Positions 1 to 7,505 of a stretch of DNA of 64,000 nt are shown in pieces. Numbering within the stretch: the first letter of the stretch is position 1; the number at the start of each line of letters is the position of its first letter. The translations under genes and the position numbers were made by a program. Source of the stretch: Bacillus sp. HNG (GTDB lineage: Bacteria > Bacillota > Bacilli > Bacillales > Bacillaceae_L); NCBI RefSeq assembly GCF_003400205.1, contig NZ_QUQV01000003.1, positions 248,001-312,000 of the forward strand, read 5' to 3'. Under the pieces are notes generated by a model that had not been told where the DNA came from, ran no database searches, and was given only the letters and a program-made list of their open reading frames with translations.

Positions 1-166
1 TTGGACGTTCTTCAGCAGAAAGCTTACCCATCCCTCTTAGTACTTCCGTAATCGGTCCTTTTTTACCTAAATACGCCACACGAATATCATTTAATTCTTT
101 GAGATTCGTTGCAGCCTCTACTTTTGCAAGAGCTTCTTCTTTCAGCTCAAATAATTTTTCTTGCAT
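1..166 (-). CDS. pheS: Phenylalanine--tRNA ligase alpha subunit, N-terminal part (cut by window edge)
   Basis: The 55 visible codons ([13 protein letters not shown]...) match the N-terminal coiled-coil arm of bacterial PheS, which binds tRNA-Phe; the catalytic domain lies outside the window. The ATG at 164-166 follows an AGGAGG site at 175-180. PheS pairs with PheT to charge tRNA-Phe. Identity is supported by the Phe-specific T-box upstream and by the neighbouring ysgA and sspI, the usual Bacillus order. Confidence 0.93.
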   Translation of the reverse strand, partial: MQEKLFELKEEALAKVEAATNLKELNDIRVAYLGKKGPITEVLRGMGKLSAEERP

Positions 167-188
167 TGTTTTTTCCTCCTTTTTCTTA

Positions 189-308
189 GAAAAGCGCAAG
201 GCGACCGTTCATCGGCGACAAGCTCAAGACAAGCACTGGCAGAAGGCGCTTTTTGCCTTCCGAAGTGATTGACTTGTGATCTCGAGCCGATGGCGCCTGG
301 AGCTAGAC
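189..308. repeat. Dispersed hairpin repeat, family A, copy 1
   Basis: About 120 bp starting GAAAAGCGCAAGGCG and ending GGCGCCTGGAGCTAGAC. The halves are complementary (ATCGGC with GCCGAT, AAGGC with GCCTT), so the unit can fold into one long stem. Related copies lie at 9460-9578, 18098-18217 and 44791-44910, all in the same orientation. This copy lies within the pheS 5' UTR, between the T-box terminator and the ribosome binding site. Confidence 0.85.
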
Positions 309-319
309 AATAAGACAAA

Positions 320-575
320 ATAAAAAACCTCAATCCCAAAAAAGGGACGAGGTTTAGATTCGCGGTACCACCCTTGTTAACAACTACAAAAAAAGTAATT
401 GCTCACTTCATTTCGATAACGGCCAAATGCCGGTACACCTTTACGCCAATTGTTCAGACGGTCCAAGTGCCAACTCCAGAGGTGAATTCACTTTCTTCTT
501 CTATAAAAATGCTTGCAGTCACGGCATTTTCTCCCTGAATAGTGAGTGGAAAGTTACTCTTCTCTTTCACAGTTT
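320..575 (-). promoter_or_regulatory. Phe-specific T-box leader of pheS(T)
   Basis: On the minus strand the T-box consensus AGGGTGGTACCGCG lies at 361-374, followed by a terminator hairpin (AACCTCGTCCC / GGGATTGAGGTT plus T run, 322-355). A Stem I-like region (about 478-570) closes with AGAG/CTCT and carries TTC, a Phe codon, at 484-486 as the likely specifier. The antiterminator bulge TGGT pairs with an ACCA tRNA end, as expected for tRNA-Phe. Uncharged tRNA-Phe should stabilise the antiterminator and let pheST be transcribed. Specifier placement is by eye. Confidence 0.92.
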
Positions 576-587
576 TTTCAATATGAT

Positions 588-728
588 GTTTAAAAAGTCA
601 CCAAATGATAAGCTTCGAATCTCGTCGTCACTCGGCCTTTCCGGTCCTCACGTATTCATACCATACGCTCAGGTCCTCAAGCCGCGAGTTCCTTGACCTT
701 CTCGCTTCTGATTCGTCGACTTTTAAAT
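588..728. repeat. Dispersed repeat, family B, copy 1 (diverged)
   Basis: The ends resemble the B-family terminal inverted repeat (GTTTAAAAAGTC... at 588). The centre keeps the B signature TTTCCGG-TCCTCACGTATT ... ATACGCTC-GGT-CTCAA. Better copies are at 9881-10022, 22036-22303 and 27244-27449. It lies immediately upstream of the pheS T-box, so the promoter may overlap its end. Confidence 0.65.
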
Positions 729-794
729 CACAGATAATATGTAAAGCATATAAATTATATTATACGTATCTTCGAGGTGCAAATCAAACCCATT

Positions 795-1433
795 TTAATT
801 CTTTTTTCGTATAAATGGGAGATAGAGTATAAAAAACATAATCAGTGCGACAAATTCTAAAGATAAGATATACCAAGGGTAAGGACCGAGAAAATCAATT
901 AAACTTGGGTTTATTGGTTTTCGGGCAAGAAACATATAGTTACCACCAGTTGCTTTGTTGACAAAAAAGACAATGATTGCAATGACATTCAAAGCAGCAA
1001 ATGCCTTCCAAACTGATTTGATAGTAGGTCTAATATCCTCATACCAAAGCATGTACAGGCTTGCTAGAATTATTGCGATGTGAGCTAAGAAAAAGTGAAA
1101 ATAACGATAATGTGGAAAGTCATAGACGAGTTCCGGTGTAAGCATAGCCTGTAGGGCACCACCTATGCCTAAGAAATAGGTTATTTCAAATAATAGGTGG
1201 CTCTTAGTCAGTAACATGATAATACTCAAAAAAAGTGAAATGGAACATAGCTGGAATGGTAGAGAATCGATTGGATCCCACACTCCCGTATATACATACC
1301 AAACATAAAGAGACAGCTCACTAATTAATAAAAATAGTGCCAATGTATATCGAATGACTGATTTTCCTTTTGTAAGTCTGGTTCTAAAAAGAAATAACAG
1401 AACACCCGAGACTAAAAGCAAGCCCATCATCAC
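795..1433 (-). CDS. YwaF/TIGR02206-like integral membrane protein
   Basis: A 212-residue hydrophobic protein with about six predicted membrane segments and short polar loops, resembling the YwaF/TIGR02206 family of unknown function. The given end uses a GTG, but the reading frame continues upstream without a stop to about 1506 and encodes a family-like stretch (FHWLSFSHVVMMG). A GGGGGGAG site at 1504-1511 is followed only by ATA (1497-1499) or ATC (1494-1496) as possible starts. The true N terminus is therefore probably about 21 residues longer with a non-standard start. It lies 3' of ysgA on the same strand. Confidence 0.7.
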   Translation of the reverse strand: MMMGLLLVSGVLLFLFRTRLTKGKSVIRYTLALFLLISELSLYVWYVYTGVWDPIDSLPFQLCSISLFLSIIMLLTKSHLLFEITYFLGIGGALQAMLTPELVYDFPHYRYFHFFLAHIAIILASLYMLWYEDIRPTIKSVWKAFAALNVIAIIVFFVNKATGGNYMFLARKPINPSLIDFLGPYPWYILSLEFVALIMFFILYLPFIRKKN

Positions 1434-1514
1434 GACATGTGAAAAAGATAACCAATGGAACGGTTCACCTACAATTGAGCCCCCGAAAAAGTCGATTATT
1501 TTACTCCCCCCTGT

Positions 1515-2264
1515 TTACCGCAAATGATAAAGTAAAATCCCCGCTGCTACTGCAACATTTAAAGACTCGCTTTTTCCGAAGATTGGAATATAGAGATTTT
1601 GATCTGTTTTCTCTAGTAATGCTGGCTGTACTCCATTCCCTTCATTTCCGACTATTAATGCAAAAGAATCTACGACAGGTGCTTGTTTATAGTCGACAGC
1701 GTTCTTTAAAGATGTTCCATAGACTTTAATACCATTTTGTTTTAGCCCATCAATCGTATTAAGTAAATTTTCCTTCACAATAGGTATATGAAAAATCGAG
1801 CCCTGTGTAGAACGAACTACTTTTGAATTATAGACATCAACGCTCCCCTCACCAATAATCACTGCGTCGATTCCTGCAGCATCTGCAGTTCGAATCATTG
1901 TGCCTAGATTACCAGGATCCTGAACGGCATCTACTAATAGCAACCTTGAGAACTGCCCATCTTCTTTTACAGAATATTGGTCACAAATGGCAGCTACTCC
2001 TTGTGAGGTATCTGTGTCACTTATTTCTTGCATTATTTTTTCTGTCACAATCGTGATAGATAGATTATCTACATTCCAGCTTGAGGGGATGTCTACTGTC
2101 TCACTAATGATCAATTCTCTGATGACAACATCACTTTTTAAAGCCTCTTCTACTAAATGAAAGCCTTCAATCATAAAAGTTCCGGTCTTGTCACGTTCTT
2201 TTTTCGTATGTAGTTTTTTCCATTGCTTAATTTGAGGATTTTTATTTGATTCAATTCGTTTCAA
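1515..2264 (-). CDS. ysgA: TrmH/SpoU-family RNA 2'-O-ribose methyltransferase
   Basis: A 249-residue protein with an N-terminal substrate-binding region (about 1-95) and a C-terminal SPOUT knot domain. The three SpoU motifs are visible: DPGNLGTMIRTA (116-127), IVGNEGNGV (204-212) and the IPI..SESLNVAVA segment (227-240). The family transfers a methyl group from SAM to a ribose 2'-OH in rRNA or tRNA; the exact target is not known from sequence. In Bacillus ysgA sits between sspI and pheST, as here. Length is usual for the family. Confidence 0.9.
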   Translation of the reverse strand: MKRIESNKNPQIKQWKKLHTKKERDKTGTFMIEGFHLVEEALKSDVVIRELIISETVDIPSSWNVDNLSITIVTEKIMQEISDTDTSQGVAAICDQYSVKEDGQFSRLLLVDAVQDPGNLGTMIRTADAAGIDAVIIGEGSVDVYNSKVVRSTQGSIFHIPIVKENLLNTIDGLKQNGIKVYGTSLKNAVDYKQAPVVDSFALIVGNEGNGVQPALLEKTDQNLYIPIFGKSESLNVAVAAGILLYHLR

Positions 2265-2386
2265 CGTATTAATTGCTCCTTTTAGCTAATTCTTTTTCCA
2301 TTATATCCTATGGTAAATACATAAAAAAGGCGGATAGCGTAAAAGATACAAAAGAAAAGAGTTACATACGAAAGGTGTGCTTGTAA

Positions 2387-2596
2387 ATGAACTTGAACTT
2401 AAGACATGCTGTTAAGCATAATGTCTCTGGAAATTCTCAAGCGGAATTAGAAGATACTATTGTAGATGCCATTCAAAGTGGCGAAGAAAAAATGCTCCCG
2501 GGATTAGGAGTATTATTTGAAGTGATCTGGCAAAACGCAAGCCAAGATGAAAAACAAGAAATGCTCTCAACATTAGAGCAAGGGTTAAAGGAATAA
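2387..2596 (+). CDS. sspI: Small acid-soluble spore protein I
   Basis: A 69-residue protein closely matching SspI of Bacillus ([13 protein letters not shown]..., [11 protein letters not shown]). SspI is a minor spore-core protein made in the forespore and needed for normal outgrowth. It is unrelated to the DNA-binding alpha/beta SASPs. The gene is transcribed divergently from ysgA and ends in a strong terminator. An AAAGGTG site lies 5' of the ATG. I could not identify a convincing SigG promoter. Confidence 0.92.
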   Translation: MNLNLRHAVKHNVSGNSQAELEDTIVDAIQSGEEKMLPGLGVLFEVIWQNASQDEKQEMLSTLEQGLKE

Positions 2597-2600
2597 TAAG

Positions 2601-2633
2601 GAAAGCCGATGACAAAAATCATCGGCTTTTTTT
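2601..2633 (+). terminator. Rho-independent terminator of sspI
   Basis: AAAGCCGATGA / TCATCGGCTTT hairpin followed by a run of T, just after the sspI stop codon. On the other strand it can also serve ysdC, which ends at 2635. Confidence 0.88.
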
Positions 2634-2634
2634 A

Positions 2635-3720
2635 TCAATCAAATTTTATTTTGTTAACTGTCTCTTGGTCTAGACGTTTAATCACTTCTGCAATAAGTTT
2701 TACTGCATTTTCATAATCATCACGGTGAAGAATACCGGCATGTGAATGAATATAGCGTGTTGCGATTGTAATCGCTAAAGCTGGAACACCTTCAAGGGAA
2801 ATGTGAATCGATCCTGCATCTGTTCCACCACCAGCAATTGCATCAAATTGATATGGGATGCTAAGTTCATCCGCAACTCCAACAACAAAATCGCGTAAGC
2901 CCTTGTGTGAAACCATGGAAGCATCATATAAAATGATTTGAGGACCTTCACCCATTTTACTCATTGCTTCTTTTTCTGAAATTCCAGGTGTGTCACCGGC
3001 AATACCTACATCAACGGCAATCGCAATATCTGGCTTGATCATCGTTGCTGCTGTTTTTGCACCACGAAGACCCACTTCCTCTTGAACCGAACCGACTCCA
3101 TAGACAACGTTTGGATGTTCTTCGTTCTTTAAATATTTTAAAACATCGATCGCAATGGCACAGCCAATTCGGTTATCCCATGCCTTGGCAAGTAGCATTT
3201 TTTCATTATTCATCACTGTAAATTCGAAATATGGAACAACCTGGTCTCCAGGTTTTACTCCAAATTCAAAAGCTTGCTCCCTACTTGCTGCACCAATATC
3301 AATAAACATATCTTTGATTTCAACAGGCTTCTTACGTGCGTCAGCAGATAAGATATGTGGCGGTTTTGAACCAATTACACCTGTAATATCTCCTTTACTT
3401 GTGACAACGGTTACTCGTTGTGCAAGCATAACCTGTGACCACCAGCCACCTACGGTCTGGAAACGTAAAAATCCTTTTTCATCAATCTGTGTTACCATGA
3501 AGCCAACTTCATCTAAATGCCCTGAAATCATAATTTTCGGGCCGTTTGGGTTGCCTTCTTTTTTAGCAATTAAACTTCCTAGTCCATCATAAGTAAGTTC
3601 ATCTGAATAGGGAGTTATGTATTTTTTCATGACTTCACGAGGCTCTCGTTCGTTACCAGGAATACCTTTTGCGTCGGTAAGATCTTTTAGCATCGTTAAT
3701 GTTTCATCAAGCTTTGTCAT
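2635..3720 (-). CDS. ysdC: M42-family aminopeptidase / glutamyl aminopeptidase-like
   Basis: A 361-residue protein of the M42 co-catalytic zinc peptidase family. Likely metal ligands and catalytic residues are visible: H68 and D70 (SGHLDEVGF), D182 (AWDNRIGC), E214/E215 (VQEEVGLRG), D237 (AVDVG) and H325 or H327 (YIHSHAG). M42 enzymes form large tetrahedral dodecamers that trim peptides in the cytoplasm. Homologues are also annotated as endoglucanase M, which is probably misleading. Start ATG, usual family length, conserved Bacillus position next to sspI. Confidence 0.9.
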   Translation of the reverse strand: MTKLDETLTMLKDLTDAKGIPGNEREPREVMKKYITPYSDELTYDGLGSLIAKKEGNPNGPKIMISGHLDEVGFMVTQIDEKGFLRFQTVGGWWSQVMLAQRVTVVTSKGDITGVIGSKPPHILSADARKKPVEIKDMFIDIGAASREQAFEFGVKPGDQVVPYFEFTVMNNEKMLLAKAWDNRIGCAIAIDVLKYLKNEEHPNVVYGVGSVQEEVGLRGAKTAATMIKPDIAIAVDVGIAGDTPGISEKEAMSKMGEGPQIILYDASMVSHKGLRDFVVGVADELSIPYQFDAIAGGGTDAGSIHISLEGVPALAITIATRYIHSHAGILHRDDYENAVKLIAEVIKRLDQETVNKIKFD

Positions 3721-3800
3721 TCGTAAATCACCTAACTTTCGTTAATTTGACTATTTCATTATACAGAAAATAGTGGTAATTGAGCAATTTTGGTTCCTTA

Positions 3801-4238
3801 TTATTTGGTACCACTCGAACCAAATCCGCCTTCTCCTCTTTCAGAGGCTGTCACTTCCTCAACCTGTAGTAAGTGTACTTGAGCTACTTCTGCAATTACC
3901 ATTTGTGCAATCCGCATCTGTTTTTCCACTACAAAATCATTTTTTCCATGATTAATTAAAATGACAGCAATTTCTCCTCGATAGCCTTCGTCAATGGTTC
4001 CTGGACTATTTAAAACAGTAACGGAATGTTTGAGTGCAAGTCCACTTCTTGGTCTCACTTGTGCTTCTGTTCCTGGTGGTAGCTCAATTTTGATTCCTGT
4101 TTTGATTAATTCAGCTTCCCCTGGTTTAATAACCTTTTCTTCAGCAGAAAATAAATCTAGGCCAGCATCACCTGGATTTGCTTGCAATGGAAGTCTTGCA
4201 TCCTCATTAAGTAGCATTACTTTTAAGTTGTATGTCAT
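3801..4238 (-). CDS. dut: Trimeric dUTP diphosphatase
   Basis: A 145-residue dUTPase converting dUTP to dUMP and pyrophosphate, which keeps uracil out of DNA and supplies dTMP synthesis. All five family motifs are present in order: GDAGLDLFS (23-31), PRSGLA (63-68), [10 protein letters not shown] (80-89, catalytic D83), RIAQMVI (109-115) and [10 protein letters not shown] (134-143, the arm that closes over the neighbouring subunit). A GAGGAGG site precedes the ATG. It is separate from the phage-type yosS/yncF copies of B. subtilis; no phage genes are near. Confidence 0.95.
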   Translation of the reverse strand: MTYNLKVMLLNEDARLPLQANPGDAGLDLFSAEEKVIKPGEAELIKTGIKIELPPGTEAQVRPRSGLALKHSVTVLNSPGTIDEGYRGEIAVILINHGKNDFVVEKQMRIAQMVIAEVAQVHLLQVEEVTASERGEGGFGSSGTK

Positions 4239-4285
4239 ACGAAAATCCTCCTCTAGAAAAAAATTATAGCAAATTTAAAATAACT

Positions 4286-4312
4286 TGAAACCTTTTGTAT
4301 GGGTTATTCGTA
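4286..4312 (+). promoter_or_regulatory. SigW-type ECF promoter of ysdB
   Basis: TGAAAC at 4286-4291, 17 bp spacer, CGTA at 4309-4312. This matches the SigW consensus (TGAAAC, 16-17 bp, CGTA) and stands 35 bp before the ysdB ATG. ysdB belongs to the SigW cell-envelope stress regulon in B. subtilis, which supports the call. Confidence 0.8.
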
Positions 4313-4347
4313 TATGTTGGCAGATTGAAAATGGAGGGAGTCCTCTT

Positions 4348-4743
4348 ATGTTTGTCATACTTATTCGTTTTGTCATCTTACTTCTAATCATCTTTTTATT
4401 ATATCGGATTTTTAAGTACGTATTAAATCCAAAGAGGAAGCTTGAGATCGCTCAAGAAAAAAAGGAATTCTTCTGGCTTGATGACCTGGCAAATGTCCAT
4501 AAAAACTTTTTATTAACGTACAAGGGAGTATTATTCGAAGGGGAGAAATATTTAGGTTCTACAAAAAATTCATTTGAGGTTGTGTCCATCTTTGTATGGG
4601 CCAAAACGGACAATCTGAAGGGATTAACCTATACGGATTTCCAATACATTGAGCGTAGAATTAATGAGATTTATCCACATGCAAAAATTGATTGGAAAAG
4701 TCCAATAAAAGAACTGATAAAGGAAAACAGTCGTGAGCGTTAA
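4348..4743 (+). CDS. ysdB: SigW-regulon membrane-anchored protein YsdB
   Basis: A 131-residue protein with one N-terminal membrane segment (about 2-22) and a charged cytoplasmic part, matching YsdB. The ATG at 4348 follows GGAGGG at 4333-4338; an in-frame ATG at 4285 was rejected because it falls at the promoter and lacks a binding site. Function is unknown, but the preceding SigW-type promoter implies a role in envelope stress. The stop codon lies inside the terminator hairpin. Confidence 0.85.
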   Translation: MFVILIRFVILLLIIFLLYRIFKYVLNPKRKLEIAQEKKEFFWLDDLANVHKNFLLTYKGVLFEGEKYLGSTKNSFEVVSIFVWAKTDNLKGLTYTDFQYIERRINEIYPHAKIDWKSPIKELIKENSRER

Positions 4744-4762
4744 GCACACGACTGTTTTTTTA
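4726..4762 (+). terminator. Terminator of ysdB
   Basis: AACAGTCGTG / CACGACTGTT stem followed by TTTTT. The ysdB stop (4741-4743) lies in the loop. The opposite-strand gene ends at 4760, so the hairpin may work in both directions. Confidence 0.8.
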
Positions 4763-5347
4763 TTGAAAAGACCTACCTGCTTTTGGATTAAAAAACTCAT
4801 GCCATTTGATAATGACTTGTTTTTCTCGTAATAGATAGAATAAAAGAGTAAGTGCAAGGAGTATCGCTAGAATGACGGTTGTAGAGAACTCACGGATAAA
4901 TTGGCCGAAAACCGTGTAAAGAAGGGCTACTGGGATATTTGTATAAAAGGAGGCTTTGGCATATTCTCGAAAATTTCTTGTTACATCCAAGATACATAAG
5001 GATAAAAGATGAAAATTAATGAAAGGAATAATACGTAAAATTGCAATTTGCCCAACGGTAAAATTCACTTTGTCACCTAACCATTTTTGCTTGAGTGTAT
5101 TAATTTTTTTCGACAATCTTGGAACCTGTCGATATAAAAAATAGAAAAGAATGCTGAGAAATGATAATCCTACTATGGAATAGATTGTGCCAAAAACGGA
5201 CCCGAATAAAATCCCTCCGACAATACATACAACAGGTACTGGTATGAAAAAGAAAGGACGGATCAGATGGATTCCAATAAAAATGATGGGTGCAAGTAGC
5301 CCAGTCGATTCAATAAAAACGAATAGCAGTGTCATTGTATCATCCAA
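4760..5347 (-). CDS. TVP38/TMEM64 (DedA-related, SNARE-associated) membrane protein
   Basis: A 195-residue membrane protein with about five hydrophobic segments and a central amphipathic region resembling the VTT domain (GGILFGSVFG near 45-55, RIIPFINFHLL near 104-114). The family is thought to move or scramble lipids; the substrate here is unknown. The start is TTG at 5345-5347 after GAGGTG; an ATG at codon 5 is an alternative. It resembles B. subtilis YtxB, which lies next to dnaI there, whereas here a TVP38 gene sits between ysdB and ysdA. Confidence 0.78.
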   Translation of the reverse strand: MDDTMTLLFVFIESTGLLAPIIFIGIHLIRPFFFIPVPVVCIVGGILFGSVFGTIYSIVGLSFLSILFYFLYRQVPRLSKKINTLKQKWLGDKVNFTVGQIAILRIIPFINFHLLSLCILDVTRNFREYAKASFYTNIPVALLYTVFGQFIREFSTTVILAILLALTLLFYLLREKQVIIKWHEFFNPKAGRSFQ

Positions 5348-5417
5348 ATGTACAACTCACCTCTTCCGTAAGTTTCTATGAAAAGTGCTATTTAAGCATA
5401 TACATTCGTACAAGTTG

Positions 5418-5687
5418 TTATGACAAGTTAACTAAAATATAAACATATATGGCTATAGAAAGTATTGTAAGAACAGGAAGAAGGATGACAAATTGCTTAT
5501 GCTTCGTCTTATGCCGAAACTGCCTCATACCAAAAGTCGTTCCAAGCGCTCCACCTAAGATGGAGACAATCCAAATATGTTTTTCAGAGATGCGCCATTT
5601 GTTGGTTTTAGCTCTGTTTTTGTCGATGTACATGAGTAGGAAACCGTATATGTTAAGGATGATGTAGATGATTAAAATTGCGTACAT
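5418..5687 (-). CDS. ysdA: DUF1294 membrane protein YsdA
   Basis: An 89-residue protein with three hydrophobic segments (about 2-20, 39-56, 67-87) and the DUF1294 signature (YIDKNRAK, RISEKHIW, GGALGTTFGMRQFRHK). Function is unknown. In B. subtilis ysdA also lies just 3' of rplT. An AAGGTGG site precedes the ATG. Confidence 0.85.
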   Translation of the reverse strand: MYAILIIYIILNIYGFLLMYIDKNRAKTNKWRISEKHIWIVSILGGALGTTFGMRQFRHKTKHKQFVILLPVLTILSIAIYVYILVNLS

Positions 5688-5815
5688 TGTTTATCCACCT
5701 TTTACAGCGCGCAAAAATGCGGCTTATGGTTTTTATTTTCTTTCTGCGGTCGATATTTCGATTTTATGGTCGTTATTTCACTTCTATGATTTTTAGCTTA
5801 ATGTCACGAACTAAT

Positions 5816-5857
5816 AAAAAAGGTTACTCTCATTTTACAATGGGAGTAACCTTTTTA
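5816..5857 (-). terminator. Terminator downstream of rplT
   Basis: Long A/T-flanked hairpin (GGTTACTC.CATT / AATGGGAGTAACC with one G-U pair) between ysdA and rplT. Poly-A and poly-T on both sides mean it can work in either direction. It lies beyond repeat C relative to rplT. Confidence 0.8.
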
Positions 5858-5883
5858 CCTAGACTTATTTGTAGTCTAGCTTC

Positions 5884-6038
5884 AGCGACTAGAAATTCGG
5901 GAAACTTCAACTCCTCCGGCAGAGGCAAAATACGCCTCTTCGTCGAAGTCTCCGACGCACAGGAAGTGCTAGTGCCGACGTTGCCACAGGACGTGGCGAT
6001 TTTAGTCGGTCAGTTTCCTCATTTCTGGTCAAGTCGCT
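5884..6038. repeat. Dispersed hairpin repeat, family C
   Basis: About 155 bp bounded by imperfect inverted ends (AGCGAC-TAGAAAT-GGGAAACT against AGTTTCCTCATTTCTGGTC-GTCGCT). Inside are two copies of the hairpin module: CGCACAGGAAGTGC near 5959 and GTTGCCACAGGACGTGGCG near 5981, each with its own complementary arms. It fills the gap between rplT and its terminator. The module recurs in families B, D and E. Confidence 0.75.
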
Positions 6039-6047
6039 TCCGCTTTT

Positions 6048-6404
6048 TTATTTTAGGTTGTTTTTAGCTACAGTTGCTAATTCTGCGAATGCTTTTTCAT
6101 CGCTAACAGCTAGGTCAGCAAGCATTTTACGGTTTACTTCGATACCAGCTACTTTAAGTCCGTGCATTAAACGGCTGTAAGAAAGACCGTTCATACGAGC
6201 AGCTGCATTGATACGAGTAATCCATAGCTTACGGAAGTCGCGTTTCTTTTGACGACGGTCACGATAAGCATACATTAATGATTTCATTACTTGTTGGTTT
6301 GCAACTTTATATAAAGTGTGTTTTGAACCGAAATAACCTTTAGCTAATTTTAATACCTTTTTACGACGTTTGCGTGTAACAGTTCCGCCTTTTACTCTTG
6401 GCAT
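6048..6404 (-). CDS. rplT: 50S ribosomal protein L20
   Basis: 118 residues, full length, highly basic N-terminal tail ([19 protein letters not shown]) and globular domain. L20 binds 23S rRNA early in 50S assembly. In Bacillus it also binds the infC leader to repress its own operon. Third gene of infC-rpmI-rplT, 39 bp after rpmI. Confidence 0.98.
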   Translation of the reverse strand: MPRVKGGTVTRKRRKKVLKLAKGYFGSKHTLYKVANQQVMKSLMYAYRDRRQKKRDFRKLWITRINAAARMNGLSYSRLMHGLKVAGIEVNRKMLADLAVSDEKAFAELATVAKNNLK

Positions 6405-6443
6405 TTTGTTTCCCTCCTAGAATCTATATCAATCAATCAACGA

Positions 6444-6644
6444 TTATTTAATGTTGTCTAACATGTGGCGAATACGTTTGAAATCGCCTTTGCTAACTAG
6501 TGAAGCTTTGCGAAGCTTACGCTTTTGCTTTTGAGATTTATTTCCGAATAAGTGGCTTGTATATGCATGTGAACGTTTAAGCTTTCCAGATCCTGTTTTC
6601 TTAAAACGTTTTGCAGATCCACGGTGTGTTTTCATTTTTGGCAT
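6444..6644 (-). CDS. rpmI: 50S ribosomal protein L35
   Basis: 66 residues, full length, typical L35 start ([17 protein letters not shown]) and very basic composition. It lies between infC and rplT in the conserved translation operon, with a GAGGAG site before the ATG. Confidence 0.98.
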   Translation of the reverse strand: MPKMKTHRGSAKRFKKTGSGKLKRSHAYTSHLFGNKSQKQKRKLRKASLVSKGDFKRIRHMLDNIK

Positions 6645-6665
6645 AGGGAGTTCCTCCTCAATTCA

Positions 6666-7184
6666 TTACTTTTCGATTTTAGGTGCTAGTACTAAAAACA
6701 TACTTCTTCCATCCATTTTCGGGTGGGATTCAATAGTAGCTACTTCAGCACAAGCTTTAGAAAAACGATCTAAAACACGTTGACCGATTTCTTTATGTGT
6801 AATCGCACGACCTTTAAAGCGAATAGATGCTTTAACTTTGTCACCTTTTTCAAGGAATTTGATTGCATTGCGAAGCTTTGTATTAAAATCATGCTCATCA
6901 ATCGTTGGACTAAGTCTAACTTCCTTGATGTTAATAACCTTCTGATTTTTACGAGCTTCTTTTTCCTTCTTCTGTTGCTCAAAACGGAATTTACCGTAGT
7001 CCATAATACGACATACAGGTGGTTTCGCATTTGGGGCAACCAATACAAGATCAAGATTTGCTCTAGCAGCGATTTCTAATGCTTCACTTTTGGATTTAAT
7101 TCCTAGCTGATCACCATTTTGACCAATCAAACGAACCTCACGGGCACGAATGCCTTCGTTTACCATCATGTCTTTGCTAATAAT
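6666..7184 (-). CDS. infC: Translation initiation factor IF-3 (ATT start)
   Basis: 172 residues from an ATT codon at 7182-7184 ([19 protein letters not shown]...), preceded by GGAGG at 7191-7195. B. subtilis IF-3 begins MISKD. IF-3 monitors initiator tRNA and start codon on the 30S subunit, and its own rare start gives autogenous control in enterobacteria. A second ATT follows immediately (7179-7181). The frame stays open upstream to about 7298, but that stretch belongs to the leader and lacks family similarity. N-domain, basic linker ([13 protein letters not shown]) and C-domain are intact. Confidence 0.95.
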   Translation of the reverse strand: MISKDMMVNEGIRAREVRLIGQNGDQLGIKSKSEALEIAARANLDLVLVAPNAKPPVCRIMDYGKFRFEQQKKEKEARKNQKVINIKEVRLSPTIDEHDFNTKLRNAIKFLEKGDKVKASIRFKGRAITHKEIGQRVLDRFSKACAEVATIESHPKMDGRSMFLVLAPKIEK

Positions 7185-7400
7185 TAGCCACCTCCAAGGT
7201 TTTTTAAAGAATGCCTCGTTTGAAATCTTGCGCATTTTACAGATTTGAGACAAATAAAAAAGTGTGAATGTATGCACACCCACACTATTACAATTCATTT
7301 ACACATTAATGATTAATGAACGTAAGACCTACCAACTGCAATTTGCGTCAATCAGGTGAGAAGCGGGTGCTTCTACTTTCTCAAACAAGTATTCAATTAC
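7185..7400 (-). promoter_or_regulatory. L20-type leader of infC-rpmI-rplT
   Basis: On the minus strand the predicted transcript starts near 7400 and carries a perfect AGAAGC-ACCC-GCTTCT hairpin (7359-7374), the segment CACCTGATTGACGC, and a terminator hairpin GTGTG / CACAC followed by T6 (7256-7286). This is the arrangement of the Bacillus L20 leader, where L20 mimics its rRNA contact and promotes premature termination. Family assignment is from recalled sequence features. Confidence 0.82.
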
Positions 7401-7407
7401 CTATAAA

Positions 7408-7436
7408 AGTATAACATCTATGATGGTCTCTGTCAA
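7408..7436 (-). promoter_or_regulatory. SigA promoter of infC operon
   Basis: Minus strand TTGACA (7431-7436), 17 bp, TATACT (7408-7413): a near-consensus SigA promoter giving a start near 7400. Confidence 0.88.
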
Positions 7437-7505
7437 ACGGTGCATGACTAGAATAACACAACGAAATTTATTCTAGCATGCACTTTTATCTTTGACAAGG
7501 ACTTT

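Noticed and set aside
427-814. Two plus-strand reading frames in front of pheS
   Set aside because: They run antisense through the T-box and a B repeat, lack ribosome binding sites and have no family-like sequence.
2325-2386. SigG promoter for sspI
   Set aside because: A CATACGA at about 2367 resembles a SigG -10, but the start would fall past the ribosome binding site and no -35 at 17-18 bp fits.
5678-6067. 129-codon plus-strand frame between ysdA and rplT
   Set aside because: It crosses a terminator hairpin and repeat C and enters rplT antisense; no start signal.
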